A stretch of DNA of 64,000 nucleotides, taken from NCBI RefSeq assembly GCF_036345255.1, contig NZ_CP107783.1, positions 4,947,501-5,011,500 on the forward strand. Reading direction: 5' to 3'. The notes beneath the pieces are model-generated. The model worked only from the letters and a program-made list of their open reading frames with translations. It searched no databases and was not told where the DNA came from. Within the stretch, counting starts at the first letter, position 1, and the number at the start of each line of letters is the position of its first letter. The stretch comes from Streptomyces sp. NBC_00569. GTDB taxonomy: Bacteria > Actinomycetota > Actinomycetes > Streptomycetales > Streptomycetaceae. A program made the position numbers and the translations under genes. Positions 26,051 through 35,549 of this stretch are shown piece after piece.

Positions 26051-27604
26051 ATGAGCTGGTTCGATGTCGACGTCGTCATGGGTGGCGCCGGTGTGCTCAT
26101 CGGCATCGCGTCCATCGCCGCGCCGGTGTGGATCGACCGACGCGCGCCGCGCCGCAAACGCATCGGCTACCGCAAGCAGATGGACACCGTCATAGGCGGC
26201 AGCAACCGCGCGGGCGCCAGCAACGTACGGCTCGGACTCTTCGACGAGATGCCCGAGATGTCGGACGCGACGCTCGTCCTGCTGCGCATCGAGAACGACG
26301 GCTCGGTGCCCATCGGCCGGGACGACTACACGGACTCGTCACCGCACCACGGCCTGACCGCCGTGTTCGAGGACCGCACCGTCCGGGGCGTGGCCGTCAC
26401 GCTGCCGCCCGAGGCGGAGCACCTGATGGGCCACTTCGACCAGGGTCCGGGACTGGTCAGTTCGGGCAGCGCACTGCGCATCCCGCGGGTGCCGCTCAAC
26501 CCCGGCGCGTACTACAAGCTCCTCGTCCTGCTCACCGGCGGACCGGTCGACAGCGACACCACCGTCCAGGGCGATGTCGAGGGCGGTGAACTGCACGAGA
26601 ACCACAGCGTCACGCCCGACGAGAAGCCCCCCGTGTTCGGCTTCTGGGCACGCCGGGTGACCGGCCTCCTGAGCGCCTTCGTCATCGCGCTCGCGGCCCT
26701 CGCCCTGTGGCCCGACACCCCGCCGCCGCCCGACTACTGCGAGAAGGGCCCGCTCACGGTCACCGGCTCGACGGCGTTCGCTCCGGTCGCCGAGGAGCTG
26801 AAGCAGAAGTACGAGGAGCACTGCCCCGACGTGACCATCACGGTCAGCGCCCACGGCAGCCAGACCGGCGTACGGGAACTCGCCCTCGGCGGCGCGCAGG
26901 GAACGGGCGCCGCCGGGCAGCCGGCCAAGGGATCACCGGCCGTGGTCGCCTTCTCCGACGGGCCGCGCCCCGCGAGCTACACCCAGCTCAGCGAGAACCA
27001 CGTCGCCGTCTCCCTGTTCACCCTCGTCGTCAACGACCGGGTCCGGCTCAGGAACCTGCGGGTCGCCGACGTACGCCGCCTCTACCGCGGCGAGATCCGC
27101 TCCTGGGCCCAGCTCGGCGGACCCGACCTGCCCGTCGTCCTGGTCAGCCGCACCTCGGGCTCCGGCACCCGCCGCGCCCTCCAGGACCGGGTCCTCGCCG
27201 GCGGCGAGGAGCCCCGCACCTCGTCGGACGACTGCACCAACAGAACGGTGCGGTCGGAGCCCGTACTGCGCTGCGAACTCGACTCCACCGACCAGGTCCT
27301 GGACGCCGTCGCCCGCATCCCCGGGGCGCTCGGCTACAGCGAACTGCGCGCCGCCACCGAGCTGAAGGGCCTGCACCGTCTCTCCCTCGACGGCCACGCG
27401 CCGGACATCGACCACATCGAGTCGAGCGGCTACCCGTACCGCGAGATCGAGTTCGCCTACACCTACGGCCGCCCGCCCGCCGACTCCCTCGCCTCCAGCT
27501 TCCTGGCCTACGCGATCCGCGGCCCCGGCCAGGACGTCGTCCGCACCCACGGCCATCTGCCGTGCGGGACGCCCGTGGGGCTGCGGATCTGCGGAAAGGA
27601 GTGA
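26051..27604 (+). CDS. Membrane-anchored PstS-like substrate-binding protein
   Basis: This 517-residue protein has an N-terminal helix (about 8-28) and a ~170-residue beta-rich cytosolic-looking domain. A second helix follows (about 208-226, VTGLLSAFVIALAALALW). The PBP-like domain of the PstS type is from ~235 on: LTVTGSTAFAPVAEELKQKY, VSAHGSQTGVREL, and VSRTSGSGTRRALQ. The phosphate-binding loops (GSTA, GSGT) resemble PstS. There are no transporter genes adjacent, so a sensory or scavenging role is as likely as transport. The fused N-terminal domain is not one I recognise. Confidence 0.75.
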   Translation: MSWFDVDVVMGGAGVLIGIASIAAPVWIDRRAPRRKRIGYRKQMDTVIGGSNRAGASNVRLGLFDEMPEMSDATLVLLRIENDGSVPIGRDDYTDSSPHHGLTAVFEDRTVRGVAVTLPPEAEHLMGHFDQGPGLVSSGSALRIPRVPLNPGAYYKLLVLLTGGPVDSDTTVQGDVEGGELHENHSVTPDEKPPVFGFWARRVTGLLSAFVIALAALALWPDTPPPPDYCEKGPLTVTGSTAFAPVAEELKQKYEEHCPDVTITVSAHGSQTGVRELALGGAQGTGAAGQPAKGSPAVVAFSDGPRPASYTQLSENHVAVSLFTLVVNDRVRLRNLRVADVRRLYRGEIRSWAQLGGPDLPVVLVSRTSGSGTRRALQDRVLAGGEEPRTSSDDCTNRTVRSEPVLRCELDSTDQVLDAVARIPGALGYSELRAATELKGLHRLSLDGHAPDIDHIESSGYPYREIEFAYTYGRPPADSLASSFLAYAIRGPGQDVVRTHGHLPCGTPVGLRICGKE

Positions 27605-27726
27605 CGGCCCCGCTCCCCCGGCACTCCCCCAGGAAATAGCCCGATGGCGCCTACAACCTTCGGCCTCCGGCACGGGTCTCCTGATCACCAAACCGCCATG
27701 CCGAGCCCGCCGCAGGAGAATCCGCC

Positions 27727-29235
27727 ATGCCGAAGCACAAGCGCACCCCCGCCGTCAGACCGGGCCGTGGCCGCATCGCGGCCGCGACGGCCGCCGCGGC
27801 CGCACTCACCGGAGGCCTCGTCTCCCTGTCGGCCGGCGCCGCGTCGGCGACGCCCGGCGCCTCCGCCACCCAGCCGCACGAGGCCGACTTCAACCTCGAC
27901 GGCTACCCGGACGTCGCCGTCTCCTCTCCCGAGGCGTCCGTCAGCGGCCACGCGAAGGCCGGGCAGATCACCGTGTTCTACGGTTCGGCGAGCGGGATCA
28001 GCGCCGCGAAGCGCGCCACCCTCACCCAGAGTTCCACGGGCGTGCCGGGCACGCCCGAGTCCGGCGACCTCTTCGGTTACGTCACCTCACCTGGCGACTT
28101 CAACCATGACGGCTTCACCGACCTCGCCGTGGGCACCCCCTACGAGGACATGCCCGGCGACACCGACGGCGGGACCGTCACCGTCCTGTGGGGCTCCTCC
28201 GGAGGGCTGAAGGGCGGCACCACCATCGCGGACCCGGCGCCCTCCAGCCACGACCGGTTCGGCTTCGACGTCGCGGCGGGCGACTTCGACGGCGACGGGA
28301 AGACCGACCTCGTGACGGCGGACACCAGCAAGTCCGTCCGCGTCTTCAAGAGCGGCATCGCGAAGTCGGGCACGGTCGGCTCGGTCACCGCCGTCACCAC
28401 CCCGGTGCGGGCGACCAGCCCGTACCACCTGCACAAGCTCACGGCCGGCGACGTGAACGCAGACGGCAAGGACGACCTCGTCGTCAGCGGCAACAACGCC
28501 ACCAGTGACGGCGACTACCTCGCCAACTACTACCTGCCCGGCACGGCGTCCGGCCCGTCCGCCACCGCCACCGCACTGCCGGGCGGCATCATCAGCGACA
28601 TAGGTGACATCAACGGCGACGGCTTCGGCGACGTGGTCACCGGCCTGACCTCCGACGCCTCCAACTCCGAGGAGCAGCCCGGCACGTCCACCGGCGGCGA
28701 CATCCACGTCACGTACGGCTCCGCCACCGGACCGGACGGCGGCACCACCGTGATCTCCCAGGACACCGCGGGCGTCCCCGGCACCGGTGAGGCGTCGGAC
28801 CTGTTCGGCTGGGAGGTCAGCGTCGGCGACATCAACGGCGACGGCCTCTCCGACATCGCCATCGGCACCGTCGCCGAGGACGGCGCGGCCTCGGGAACGG
28901 GCGACAGCGGCGCCGTGACCGTCCTGTACGGCTCGGCCTCGGGCGTCACCGGAACCGGCGCCCAGACCTTCACCCAGGACACGGCGGGCGTCCCGGGCAG
29001 CAGCGAGTACCAGGACGCGTTCGGCACCGACGTCCTGCTGTCGGACTTCAACGCCGACGGCAGGTCGGACCTGGCCGTCGGAGTCAGCGGCGAGAACGAG
29101 GGCAACGGCGCCGTCACCGTCCTCAAGTCCAGCGGCGGCAGGATCACCACGACGGGCGCGGTGTCGCTCTCGCCCTCGGCCGTGGGCGTGTCCACGTCCG
29201 GCACCCCACAGTTCGGGTCGGTCTTCGGAGGCTGA
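27727..29235 (+). CDS. Secreted FG-GAP/integrin-alpha-like beta-propeller protein
   Basis: This 502-residue precursor has a signal peptide of about 45 residues (RIAAATAAAAALTGGLVSLSAGAASA region). About seven FG-GAP/VCBS blades follow, each with Ca-binding DxNxDGxxD loops (DFNLDGYPDVAVSSPE, GDFNHDGFTDLAVGTP, GDINGDGFGDVVTG, GDINGDGLSDIAIGT, DFNADGRSDLAVGV). No peptidase or lipase domain is fused. It is probably an extracellular binding protein that folds with calcium. It is followed by a strong terminator. Confidence 0.9.
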   Translation: MPKHKRTPAVRPGRGRIAAATAAAAALTGGLVSLSAGAASATPGASATQPHEADFNLDGYPDVAVSSPEASVSGHAKAGQITVFYGSASGISAAKRATLTQSSTGVPGTPESGDLFGYVTSPGDFNHDGFTDLAVGTPYEDMPGDTDGGTVTVLWGSSGGLKGGTTIADPAPSSHDRFGFDVAAGDFDGDGKTDLVTADTSKSVRVFKSGIAKSGTVGSVTAVTTPVRATSPYHLHKLTAGDVNADGKDDLVVSGNNATSDGDYLANYYLPGTASGPSATATALPGGIISDIGDINGDGFGDVVTGLTSDASNSEEQPGTSTGGDIHVTYGSATGPDGGTTVISQDTAGVPGTGEASDLFGWEVSVGDINGDGLSDIAIGTVAEDGAASGTGDSGAVTVLYGSASGVTGTGAQTFTQDTAGVPGSSEYQDAFGTDVLLSDFNADGRSDLAVGVSGENEGNGAVTVLKSSGGRITTTGAVSLSPSAVGVSTSGTPQFGSVFGG

Positions 29236-29248
29236 CCGCACACACGAA

Positions 29249-29282
29249 GGCGCCCCGGCCCGCCGAAGCGGACCGGGGCGCC
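29249..29282. terminator. Bidirectional terminator between FG-GAP gene and purA
   Basis: A perfect 10-bp stem GGCGCCCCGG/CCGGGGCGCC with a 14-nt loop separates the convergent genes. Confidence 0.8.
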
Positions 29283-29303
29283 TGCTGTTCCGGGGCGCGG
29301 GGC

Positions 29304-30587
29304 CTAGAGGAACGAGTTGACCTCGATGGTCTCGGTGCGGCCGGGGCCGACACCGATCGCGGAGATCGGGGCGCCCGACATCTCCTCCAGGGCCTTCACG
29401 TACGCCTGCGCGTTCTTCGGCAGGTCGGAGAAGGTCTTGGCCTTGGTGATGTCCTCGGACCAGCCCGGCAGGTACTCGTAGACCGGCTTCGCGTGGTGGA
29501 AGTCGGACTGCGAGTACGGGAGCTCCTCGACGCGCTTGCCGTCGATCTCGTAGGCGACGCAGACCGGGATCTGCTCCCAGCCCGTGAGCACGTCCAGCTT
29601 GGTGAGGAAGAAGTCCGTCAGACCGTTCACGCGGGTCGCGTAGCGGGCGATGACCGCGTCGAACCAGCCGCAGCGGCGGTCACGGCCGGTGGTGACACCG
29701 CGCTCGCCGCCGATGCGGCGCAGCGCCTCGCCGTCCTCGTCGAACAGCTCGGTCGGGAACGGGCCCGCGCCGACACGGGTCGTGTACGCCTTGAGGATGC
29801 CGATGACGCGGCTGATCTTCGTCGGGCCGACGCCCGCACCCGTGCAGGCGCCGCCCGCGGTCGGGTTCGACGACGTCACGAAGGGATACGTGCCGTGGTC
29901 GATGTCGAGCAGCGTGCCCTGGCCACCCTCGAAGAGGACGACCTTGTCGTCGTCGAGGGCCTTGTTCAGGATCAGGGTGGTGTCGGCGACGTAGCCCTTG
30001 ATCTGCTCCGCGTAGCCGAGCAGCTCCTCGACGACCTGCTCCGCCTCGATGGCGCGCCGGTTGAAGACCTTGGTGAGGAGCTGGTTCTTGCCCTCCAGCG
30101 CCGCTTCGACCTTCTGGGTGAGGATCGACTCGTCGTAGAGGTCCTGGACGCGGATGCCGACGCGGTTGATCTTGTCCGCGTACGTCGGGCCGATACCGCG
30201 GCCGGTGGTGCCGATCTTGCGCTTGCCGAGGAAGCGTTCCGTCACCTTGTCGACGGTCACGTTGTACGGCGTGATGATGTGCGCGTTGCCGCTGAGCAGC
30301 AGCTTCGACGTGTCGACGCCGCGCTCGTTCAGTCCACTCAGCTCGGAGAGCAGGACCGACGGGTCGACGACGACACCGTTTCCGATGACCGGCGTGCACT
30401 CCGGCGAGAGGATCCCGGAAGGGAGGAGGTGGAGCGCATACTTCTGGTCGCCTACGACGACCGTGTGACCGGCGTTGTTGCCGCCCTGGTAGCGCACCAC
30501 ATAGTCCACGGATCCACCGAGCAGGTCGGTGGCCTTTCCCTTGCCTTCGTCACCCCACTGAGCACCGAGCAGCACAAGTGCGGGCAC
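29304..30587 (-). CDS. purA: Adenylosuccinate synthetase
   Basis: This 427-residue enzyme joins IMP and aspartate using GTP, the first committed step to AMP. The N-terminal P-loop [16 protein letters not shown], the NNAGHT motif, [13 protein letters not shown] and the base-specificity motif TKLDVLTGW are all present. The start follows directly on the hydrophobic strand PALVLLGAQ. It is divergent from the DAGK-like gene, with a 161-bp gap that includes a hairpin. Confidence 0.98.
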   Translation of the reverse strand: MPALVLLGAQWGDEGKGKATDLLGGSVDYVVRYQGGNNAGHTVVVGDQKYALHLLPSGILSPECTPVIGNGVVVDPSVLLSELSGLNERGVDTSKLLLSGNAHIITPYNVTVDKVTERFLGKRKIGTTGRGIGPTYADKINRVGIRVQDLYDESILTQKVEAALEGKNQLLTKVFNRRAIEAEQVVEELLGYAEQIKGYVADTTLILNKALDDDKVVLFEGGQGTLLDIDHGTYPFVTSSNPTAGGACTGAGVGPTKISRVIGILKAYTTRVGAGPFPTELFDEDGEALRRIGGERGVTTGRDRRCGWFDAVIARYATRVNGLTDFFLTKLDVLTGWEQIPVCVAYEIDGKRVEELPYSQSDFHHAKPVYEYLPGWSEDITKAKTFSDLPKNAQAYVKALEEMSGAPISAIGVGPGRTETIEVNSFL

Positions 30588-30678
30588 AGGCGTACACCCC
30601 TTCCGGGCGGGGCAAGACCAAGGTCAGGGGCCGTAGCCGCCTGTATGGGTGTGCCTTGGTGTGCCCCGGAATAGACGA

Positions 30679-30706
30679 AGCCCCTGGCGCAATAGCGCAA
30701 GGGGCT
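30679..30706. other. Hairpin in the purA/DAGK divergent intergenic region
   Basis: AGCCCCT...AGGGGCT with inner GCGC/GCGC around an AATA loop forms a 28-nt hairpin, 92 bp upstream of the purA start. Because the flanking genes are divergent, it is not an ordinary 3' terminator. It could be in the purA leader, stop read-through, or act as an attenuator. The function is unproven. Confidence 0.5.
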
Positions 30707-30748
30707 CTTGCACCAAGATGCTACCCGAGGAAGCGAGGCAGGACCGAG

Positions 30749-31570
30749 GTGGCGGCTTTTGACCAGCTACTGGTGGTCGTCGATCCGGTCGCCCGGCGTG
30801 CGGACGGCGAGTCGGTACGCATCGCGAAGGACGTGCTCGGCGCCGGTGCGACGCTGAAGGTGTGCCTGCCGGACGGGCCGGAGGAATTCGCGAAGGCGCT
30901 GGTCAGAAGGGGTTCCCGGCGGCCGGTGGTGATCGGGGACGACCGGGCGCTGCTGCGCGCGGTGGCGCTGCTGCACCGCGAGCGCGAGCTGGCGGGTTCC
31001 GTTCTCTCGTTCGTGCCGGTCGGGGCGAGTCTCTCGCTGGCGCGCTCCCTCGGCGTGCCGACCGACGCGGTGGCGGCGGCCCGGACGGCCCTGGAGGGAG
31101 TCGCGCGGCGGCTCGATCTGCTCGTCGACGACTCGGACGGGGTGGTGCTCGGGGATCTGCGGATCCCGCCCGTGGCGCATCCGGCGGCGCCGGGCTCCGA
31201 TCCCGCGCACCACTGGCTGCGCACCTGCCAGTCCCTCGTCCGCACGCTCGCGGCGCGACCGCCGCGTACGACGGCGCCTGCGCCGGGGCCGCAGCGGCTG
31301 CGGGTCGAGGCGGACGGGGTGACGCTGGTCGATCTGGACCGGCCGGTCGAGGGCGTGAGCGTGGCCCCGGACGCGGCGGGCCGGGCCAGCGTCGAGGTGA
31401 GGCCGTCCTCGGTGGGCGCGGAGGCGGGGCCCCTGCGGGTCCTCGCGCACTCGGTGACGGTGTCGGGCCCGGACTTCCGCTACCGCGCGGACCAGGTGGT
31501 GGGCGGCCCCGTACGCACCCGCACGTGGACGGTACGGGCGGGTGCGTGGGGGCTGACACTGCCGAAGTGA
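30749..31570 (+). CDS. Diacylglycerol kinase catalytic-domain-like protein
   Basis: This 273-residue protein starts with GTG (AAFDQLLVVVDPVARRADGES). The N-terminal Rossmann-like half resembles the DAGK_cat fold (LLVVVDPVARR, then a VIGDDRALLRAV region), but the classic GGDGT motif of lipid kinases is replaced by VVIGDDRA. The C-terminal beta-sandwich fits the same superfamily. The missing GGDGT makes catalysis doubtful. A degenerate or ligand-binding role is possible. Confidence 0.6.
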   Translation: MAAFDQLLVVVDPVARRADGESVRIAKDVLGAGATLKVCLPDGPEEFAKALVRRGSRRPVVIGDDRALLRAVALLHRERELAGSVLSFVPVGASLSLARSLGVPTDAVAAARTALEGVARRLDLLVDDSDGVVLGDLRIPPVAHPAAPGSDPAHHWLRTCQSLVRTLAARPPRTTAPAPGPQRLRVEADGVTLVDLDRPVEGVSVAPDAAGRASVEVRPSSVGAEAGPLRVLAHSVTVSGPDFRYRADQVVGGPVRTRTWTVRAGAWGLTLPK

Positions 31571-31578
31571 CGTGAGGG

Positions 31579-33195
31579 TCAGTTCGACAGGTCCCGGCGG
31601 CGCAGGCCCGTCAGGCCCGCCGCGACGAGGACCGCCGCGATCGCCAGCAGGGTCAGGACGGGGGTCCACTCCATCTCGCCGCCCGGCAGCTTCGGCAGGT
31701 GGCCGAACGGGGAGAGGCTCATGACCGCCTGTGGGAGCTCGAACGCCGGGCCGATCCAGCCGATCAGGAGGGCGATGCCCGCGACGGCCCAGGCCGCCAC
31801 CGCCGCCTTCGGGAACACCCCGAACAGCAGCACGGCGAGGCCCCCGATGACCCAGATCGCGGCCAGCTGCGTGAGGCAGGCCCCCAGGACGGGGCCGAAG
31901 TTCTTGCCGTAGCCGATCCCGAGGCCGAGGCCGCCGAGCACCATGATGAGCGCGGCACCGCCGAACGCGATGGCCAGATGGCCCGCCGCCCACCGCAGCC
32001 GGCCGACCGCGGCCGCGAGGACCGGCTCGGCGCGCTGCGAGGTCTCCTCGCCGCTGAGGCGGAGCACCGACGAGACGATGTAGAGCGCGGCGACCATGCC
32101 GAGCATGCCGACCATCGTGGCGAGGAACGCGTCCGTGACGCCGGACTGGCCCCCCATCCGCTCGATGATGTCGCGCGTCTTCCGGTTGTCGCCGACGAGA
32201 TCCGTCGCGCCCTGCGTCATCCCGCCGAACGCGATGCCGGCGACGAGGAACCCGGCGCTCCACCCGAACACGCTGCCGCGCTGGAGCCGCCAGGCGAGCG
32301 CGCCGGCCGTGCCGAGCCGGCCCGAGGCGGGTCCGGCGCGGCTCGGCAGGAAGCTCATCCCGATGTCGCGCCGCCCTGCGAGCCCGTACGCGGCCACCCC
32401 CTGCGCGGCGACGCCCGCCCCGAACAGGAGCAGCACCCACCAGCGCTCGTCCGCGAACGCCCGGGTGTTCTCCAGCCAGCCGAGCGGCGACAGCCAGGTC
32501 AGTACCGACGAACCTCCCCCGGTCCCCGAGTCCCCGGCCGCGCGCAGCACGAACGCCAGGCCGAGCACCGCCGACGTGAGGCCCTTGGCGAGGCGCGCGC
32601 TCTCCGTGAGCTGCGCGACGATCGCCGCCATCGTGGCGAACACCATGCCGGTCGCCGCGATCGCCAGCCCCAATGCCAGTGCCCCGGCGCCGCCTTGGGA
32701 GGCGAGGCCGCCCGCTACCAGCAGGGCGATGGCCGCGTCGGCGACGAGCGCCGCGAGCAGCGCGGCGGTCAGCGGGGCGCGCCGCCCCACCATCGCCGAC
32801 GACACCAGCTCCTGGCGCCCGCTCTCCTCCTCGTCACGGGTGTGCCGTACGACGATGAGCAGGCTCATGACGGCGGCGAACAGCCCGCCGTAGACCCCGA
32901 TGCGCCACGCGGTGAGTCCGCCGATCGAGTCGGCGAAGACCGGCCCGTACAGGGCGCGCATCGAGCTGTTCGTGGCCATCGACTGTGCGATGTCGGCGCG
33001 CTCGGCGGCGGTGCTGTAGACGCTCTTCAGGGAGCCGGGCATCGACAGGACCATCATGAGGACGACAGCGCCCCAGACGGGGATCATGACGCGGTCGCGG
33101 CGCAGGGCGAGCCTCAACAGGGTTCCCGTGCCCGCGAGTTGGCGAGCTCCGGCGGCGCGGGGGGCGAATCGCGTGTCGGCCACGGCGGCGGTCAT
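31579..33195 (-). CDS. ABC exporter permease (polyketide-antibiotic exporter type)
   Basis: This 538-residue protein has about 12 hydrophobic helices in two similar halves and motifs common to the large TylC/YhgE-like ABC-2 exporter permeases ([55 protein letters not shown]). Its start overlaps the stop of the ATPase gene by 4 bp. The partners are the upstream ATPase and the divergent GbsR/MarR regulator, which suggests a drug- or lipid-responsive efflux system. Confidence 0.9.
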   Translation of the reverse strand: MTAAVADTRFAPRAAGARQLAGTGTLLRLALRRDRVMIPVWGAVVLMMVLSMPGSLKSVYSTAAERADIAQSMATNSSMRALYGPVFADSIGGLTAWRIGVYGGLFAAVMSLLIVVRHTRDEEESGRQELVSSAMVGRRAPLTAALLAALVADAAIALLVAGGLASQGGAGALALGLAIAATGMVFATMAAIVAQLTESARLAKGLTSAVLGLAFVLRAAGDSGTGGGSSVLTWLSPLGWLENTRAFADERWWVLLLFGAGVAAQGVAAYGLAGRRDIGMSFLPSRAGPASGRLGTAGALAWRLQRGSVFGWSAGFLVAGIAFGGMTQGATDLVGDNRKTRDIIERMGGQSGVTDAFLATMVGMLGMVAALYIVSSVLRLSGEETSQRAEPVLAAAVGRLRWAAGHLAIAFGGAALIMVLGGLGLGIGYGKNFGPVLGACLTQLAAIWVIGGLAVLLFGVFPKAAVAAWAVAGIALLIGWIGPAFELPQAVMSLSPFGHLPKLPGGEMEWTPVLTLLAIAAVLVAAGLTGLRRRDLSN

Positions 33196-34130
33196 CGTGA
33201 CACCGCCCCTTCGGCGGCGCGGACGCCCTCGGCCCCGTCCGCACCGTCGCCCTGGTAGTGCCGCAGGAACAGCTCCTCCAGCGTGGGCGGGGTGCTGGCG
33301 AGCGACCGTACGCCGGAGCCGGTGAGCGAGCGGAGCACCGCGTCGAGCTTGTCGCTGTCGACCTGGAGCTTGACGCGCAGGCCCTGGATGTCCAGGTCGT
33401 GCACGCCGGGGAGCTGGGCGAGCCCGTCGGGCGGGGAGGCGAGTTCCGCGGTGACGCTGGTGCGGGTCAGGTGCCGCAGCTCGCTGAGCGACCCGGTCTC
33501 GACGGTACGGCCCTTGCGGATGATGCTGATCCGGTCGCAGAGCGACTCGACCTCGCTGAGGATGTGCGACGACAGCAGCACGGTCTGGCCCCGCTCACGG
33601 GCGGCCTCCTTGACGTACTCCTGGAAGACCTCCTCCATCAGCGGGTCGAGGCCGGAGGTCGGCTCGTCGAGGATGAGGACGTCCACGTCGGAGGCGAACG
33701 CGGCGACCAGGGCCACCTTCTGCCGGTTGCCCTTGGAGTAGGCGCGGCCCTTCTTGGTCGGGTCGAGCTCGAAGCGCTCGATCAGGTCCGCCCGGCGCGC
33801 CTTGTCGAGGCCTCCGCGCAGCCGCCCGTAGAGGTCGATGACCTCGCCGCCGCTGAGGTTGCGCCACAGCGTGACATCGCCCGGCACGTACGCGACCTTG
33901 CGGTGCAGGGCGACGGCATCGGCCCAGGGGTCGCCGCCGAGCAGCTGCACCGCACCCGAGTCGGCGCGCAGCAGGCCGAGCAGGACGCGGATGGTGGTGG
34001 ACTTCCCCGCGCCGTTGGGGCCGAGGAAGCCGTGCACCTCGCCGGCCTCGACGTCCAGATCGAGGCCGTCCAGCGCGTGCGTCCTGCCGAACGACTTGTG
34101 CAGTCCGGAGACGGTCATTGCCTTCGTCAT
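33192..34130 (-). CDS. ABC transporter ATP-binding protein
   Basis: This 312-residue ATPase has Walker [10 protein letters not shown], the variant signature YSKGNRQKV, Walker [13 protein letters not shown] and the H-loop SSHILSEVE, followed by a ~90-residue C-terminal domain typical of DrrA/CcmA-type exporters. It is coupled (ATGA) to the permease. Its promoter region faces the divergent GbsR/MarR regulator and contains a perfect dyad. Confidence 0.95.
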   Translation of the reverse strand: MTKAMTVSGLHKSFGRTHALDGLDLDVEAGEVHGFLGPNGAGKSTTIRVLLGLLRADSGAVQLLGGDPWADAVALHRKVAYVPGDVTLWRNLSGGEVIDLYGRLRGGLDKARRADLIERFELDPTKKGRAYSKGNRQKVALVAAFASDVDVLILDEPTSGLDPLMEEVFQEYVKEAARERGQTVLLSSHILSEVESLCDRISIIRKGRTVETGSLSELRHLTRTSVTAELASPPDGLAQLPGVHDLDIQGLRVKLQVDSDKLDAVLRSLTGSGVRSLASTPPTLEELFLRHYQGDGADGAEGVRAAEGAVSR

Positions 34131-34150
34131 GTTTCAGAACGTACGCTACT

Positions 34151-34166
34151 TTCACAAACTTGTGAA
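34151..34166. promoter_or_regulatory. Palindromic operator between ABC exporter and its regulator
   Basis: TTCACAA-AC-TTGTGAA, a 7+7 perfect dyad, lies 21 bp before the ATPase start and 57 bp before the regulator start, in an AT-rich stretch unusual for this genome. It is a likely binding site for the adjacent winged-helix regulator. Confidence 0.7.
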
Positions 34167-34222
34167 GTTAAGGAAGCGTATAAACTTGAGGCTGCACGTC
34201 ACCCAGGGGAGATGATCGGGAC

Positions 34223-34750
34223 ATGAGCGCGACGAAGGACGGCGACGGCGGCACCGGGACGAGCCGGGACGCCGCCGAGGCGGGGGTGTCACGCTTCGTG
34301 GAGCGGTTCGCCGCGGAGATGACCGAGGCCGGGATGCAGCGGATGGCCTCCCGTGTCTTCGCCTCGCTGCTCGCCTCCGACGAGAGCGCGCTGACCTCCG
34401 CCGAGCTCTCCGAGCGGCTGCAGATCAGCCCGGCGGCGGTGTCCGGGGCGGTGCGCTATCTGACGCAGGCGGGCATGGTCGGCCGCGAGCGGGAGCCCGG
34501 CTCGCGCCGCGACCGCTACCGGCTGCACAACGACCTGTGGTTCGAGACGTTCACCCGCCGCGACCAGCTCCTCGCGCGCTGGGAGAAGGTCCTGCGCGAC
34601 GGGGTGGAATCACTGGGCCCGGACAGTCCCGCGGGCCTGCGGCTCGCCGAGACGGCGGCGTTCATGCAGTTCCTGGACAGCGAGCTGAAGGGCCTGATGA
34701 CGCGGTGGCACGCACACCGCGAGACGCTCGACCTCGGCCCCCGGACCTGA
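34223..34750 (+). CDS. GbsR/MarR-type winged-helix regulator
   Basis: This 175-residue protein opens with FVERFAAEMTEAGMQRMASRVFASLLASDESALTSAEL and the recognition helix QISPAAVSGAVRYL, with a wing REREPGSRRDRYRL. This is the GbsR-like MarR subgroup that commonly controls a divergent DrrAB-type exporter. It most likely represses the adjacent ABC operon from the dyad in the shared promoter region. Confidence 0.88.
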   Translation: MSATKDGDGGTGTSRDAAEAGVSRFVERFAAEMTEAGMQRMASRVFASLLASDESALTSAELSERLQISPAAVSGAVRYLTQAGMVGREREPGSRRDRYRLHNDLWFETFTRRDQLLARWEKVLRDGVESLGPDSPAGLRLAETAAFMQFLDSELKGLMTRWHAHRETLDLGPRT

Positions 34751-34756
34751 CGTTCC

Positions 34757-35425
34757 CTACGCGGGCCTGACCAGCCGGGCCTCGTACGCGAACACCGCCG
34801 CCTGGGTGCGGTCGCGCAGGCCCAGCTTCACCAGGACCCGGCTGACGTGGGTCTTGATGGTCGACTCGGCGACGACCAGCCGTTCGGCGATCTCCGCGTT
34901 CGACAGGCCCTGGGCGATCAGGACCAGCACCTCCGTCTCGCGCTCCGTCAGCTCACCGAACGCCTCCGGGTTCGCCACCGCCGGCAGCTTCGGGATCTCG
35001 GACAACTTGGAGAACTCCGTGATCAGGCGGCGGGTGACCGAGGGGGCGAGGAGCGCCTCGCCTTGGGCCACCACCCTTACACCGTCGGCCAGTTGGCGGG
35101 CCGAGGCGTCCTTGAGGAGGAAGCCGGAGGCACCGGCGCGCAGGGCCTGGTAGACGTACTCGTCGAGGTCGAAGGTGGTCAGGACGAGCACCTTCGCGCT
35201 GCCGTCCATCGCGGCGATCTCGCGGGTGGCCTCGATGCCGTTCAGCTCCGGCATGCGGATGTCCATGAGGACGACGTCCGGGGAGAGTTCACGGACCCGG
35301 GCGATCGCCTCCCGGCCGTTGACCGCCTCGCCGACGACCTCGATGTCGGGCATCGCGTTGAGCAGCACCGAGAAGCCCTCACGGACCATCATCTGGTCGT
35401 CGGCGATCAGTACGCGGATGGTCAT
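34757..35425 (-). CDS. NarL/LuxR family response regulator
   Basis: This 222-residue protein has a receiver domain in residues 1-~120 with acidic pocket IADDQ, phospho-acceptor in DVVLMDIRMP, and KDAS with the conserved Lys. A C-terminal LuxR HTH has LTERETEVLVLIAQGLSNAEIAERLVVAESTIKTHVSRVL. The ATG at 35425 begins MTIRVLIADDQ, the standard N-terminus. The longer open frame only runs into the tandem repeats. It partners the upstream kinase, from which it is now separated by the repeat array. Confidence 0.96.
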   Translation of the reverse strand: MTIRVLIADDQMMVREGFSVLLNAMPDIEVVGEAVNGREAIARVRELSPDVVLMDIRMPELNGIEATREIAAMDGSAKVLVLTTFDLDEYVYQALRAGASGFLLKDASARQLADGVRVVAQGEALLAPSVTRRLITEFSKLSEIPKLPAVANPEAFGELTERETEVLVLIAQGLSNAEIAERLVVAESTIKTHVSRVLVKLGLRDRTQAAVFAYEARLVRPA

Positions 35426-35549
35426 GCGGGGTCTCCCGGTTCCAGTACACGGATGGTCATGCGGGGTCTCCCGGTTCCAGTACACGGATGGTCATGCGGG
35501 GTCTCCCGGTTCCAGTACACGGATGGTCATGCCGGGTCCCCCGGCCGGT
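35410..35549 (-). repeat. 35-bp tandem repeat at the kinase/response-regulator junction (four units)
   Basis: Units start at 35410, 35445, 35480 and 35515. The middle two are identical. The first has one difference (the true regulator start), and the last diverges into the kinase C-terminus. Each unit carries the regulator's first codons preceded by the tail of the kinase reading frame, so the array arose by tandem duplication of the ATGA junction. Confidence 0.9.
35422..35530 (-). other. Chain of three 12-codon mini-ORFs, each ATGA-coupled to the next
   Basis: Starting at 35530, 35495 and 35460, each mini-ORF reads MTIRVLEPGDPA and stops in a TGA that overlaps the next ATG. The kinase TGA overlaps the first ATG, and the third TGA overlaps the response-regulator ATG at 35425. 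Whether they are translated is not shown. The geometry preserves unbroken coupling from kinase to regulator, because the 35-bp unit is exactly 39 nt minus the 4-nt overlap. Confidence 0.7.
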
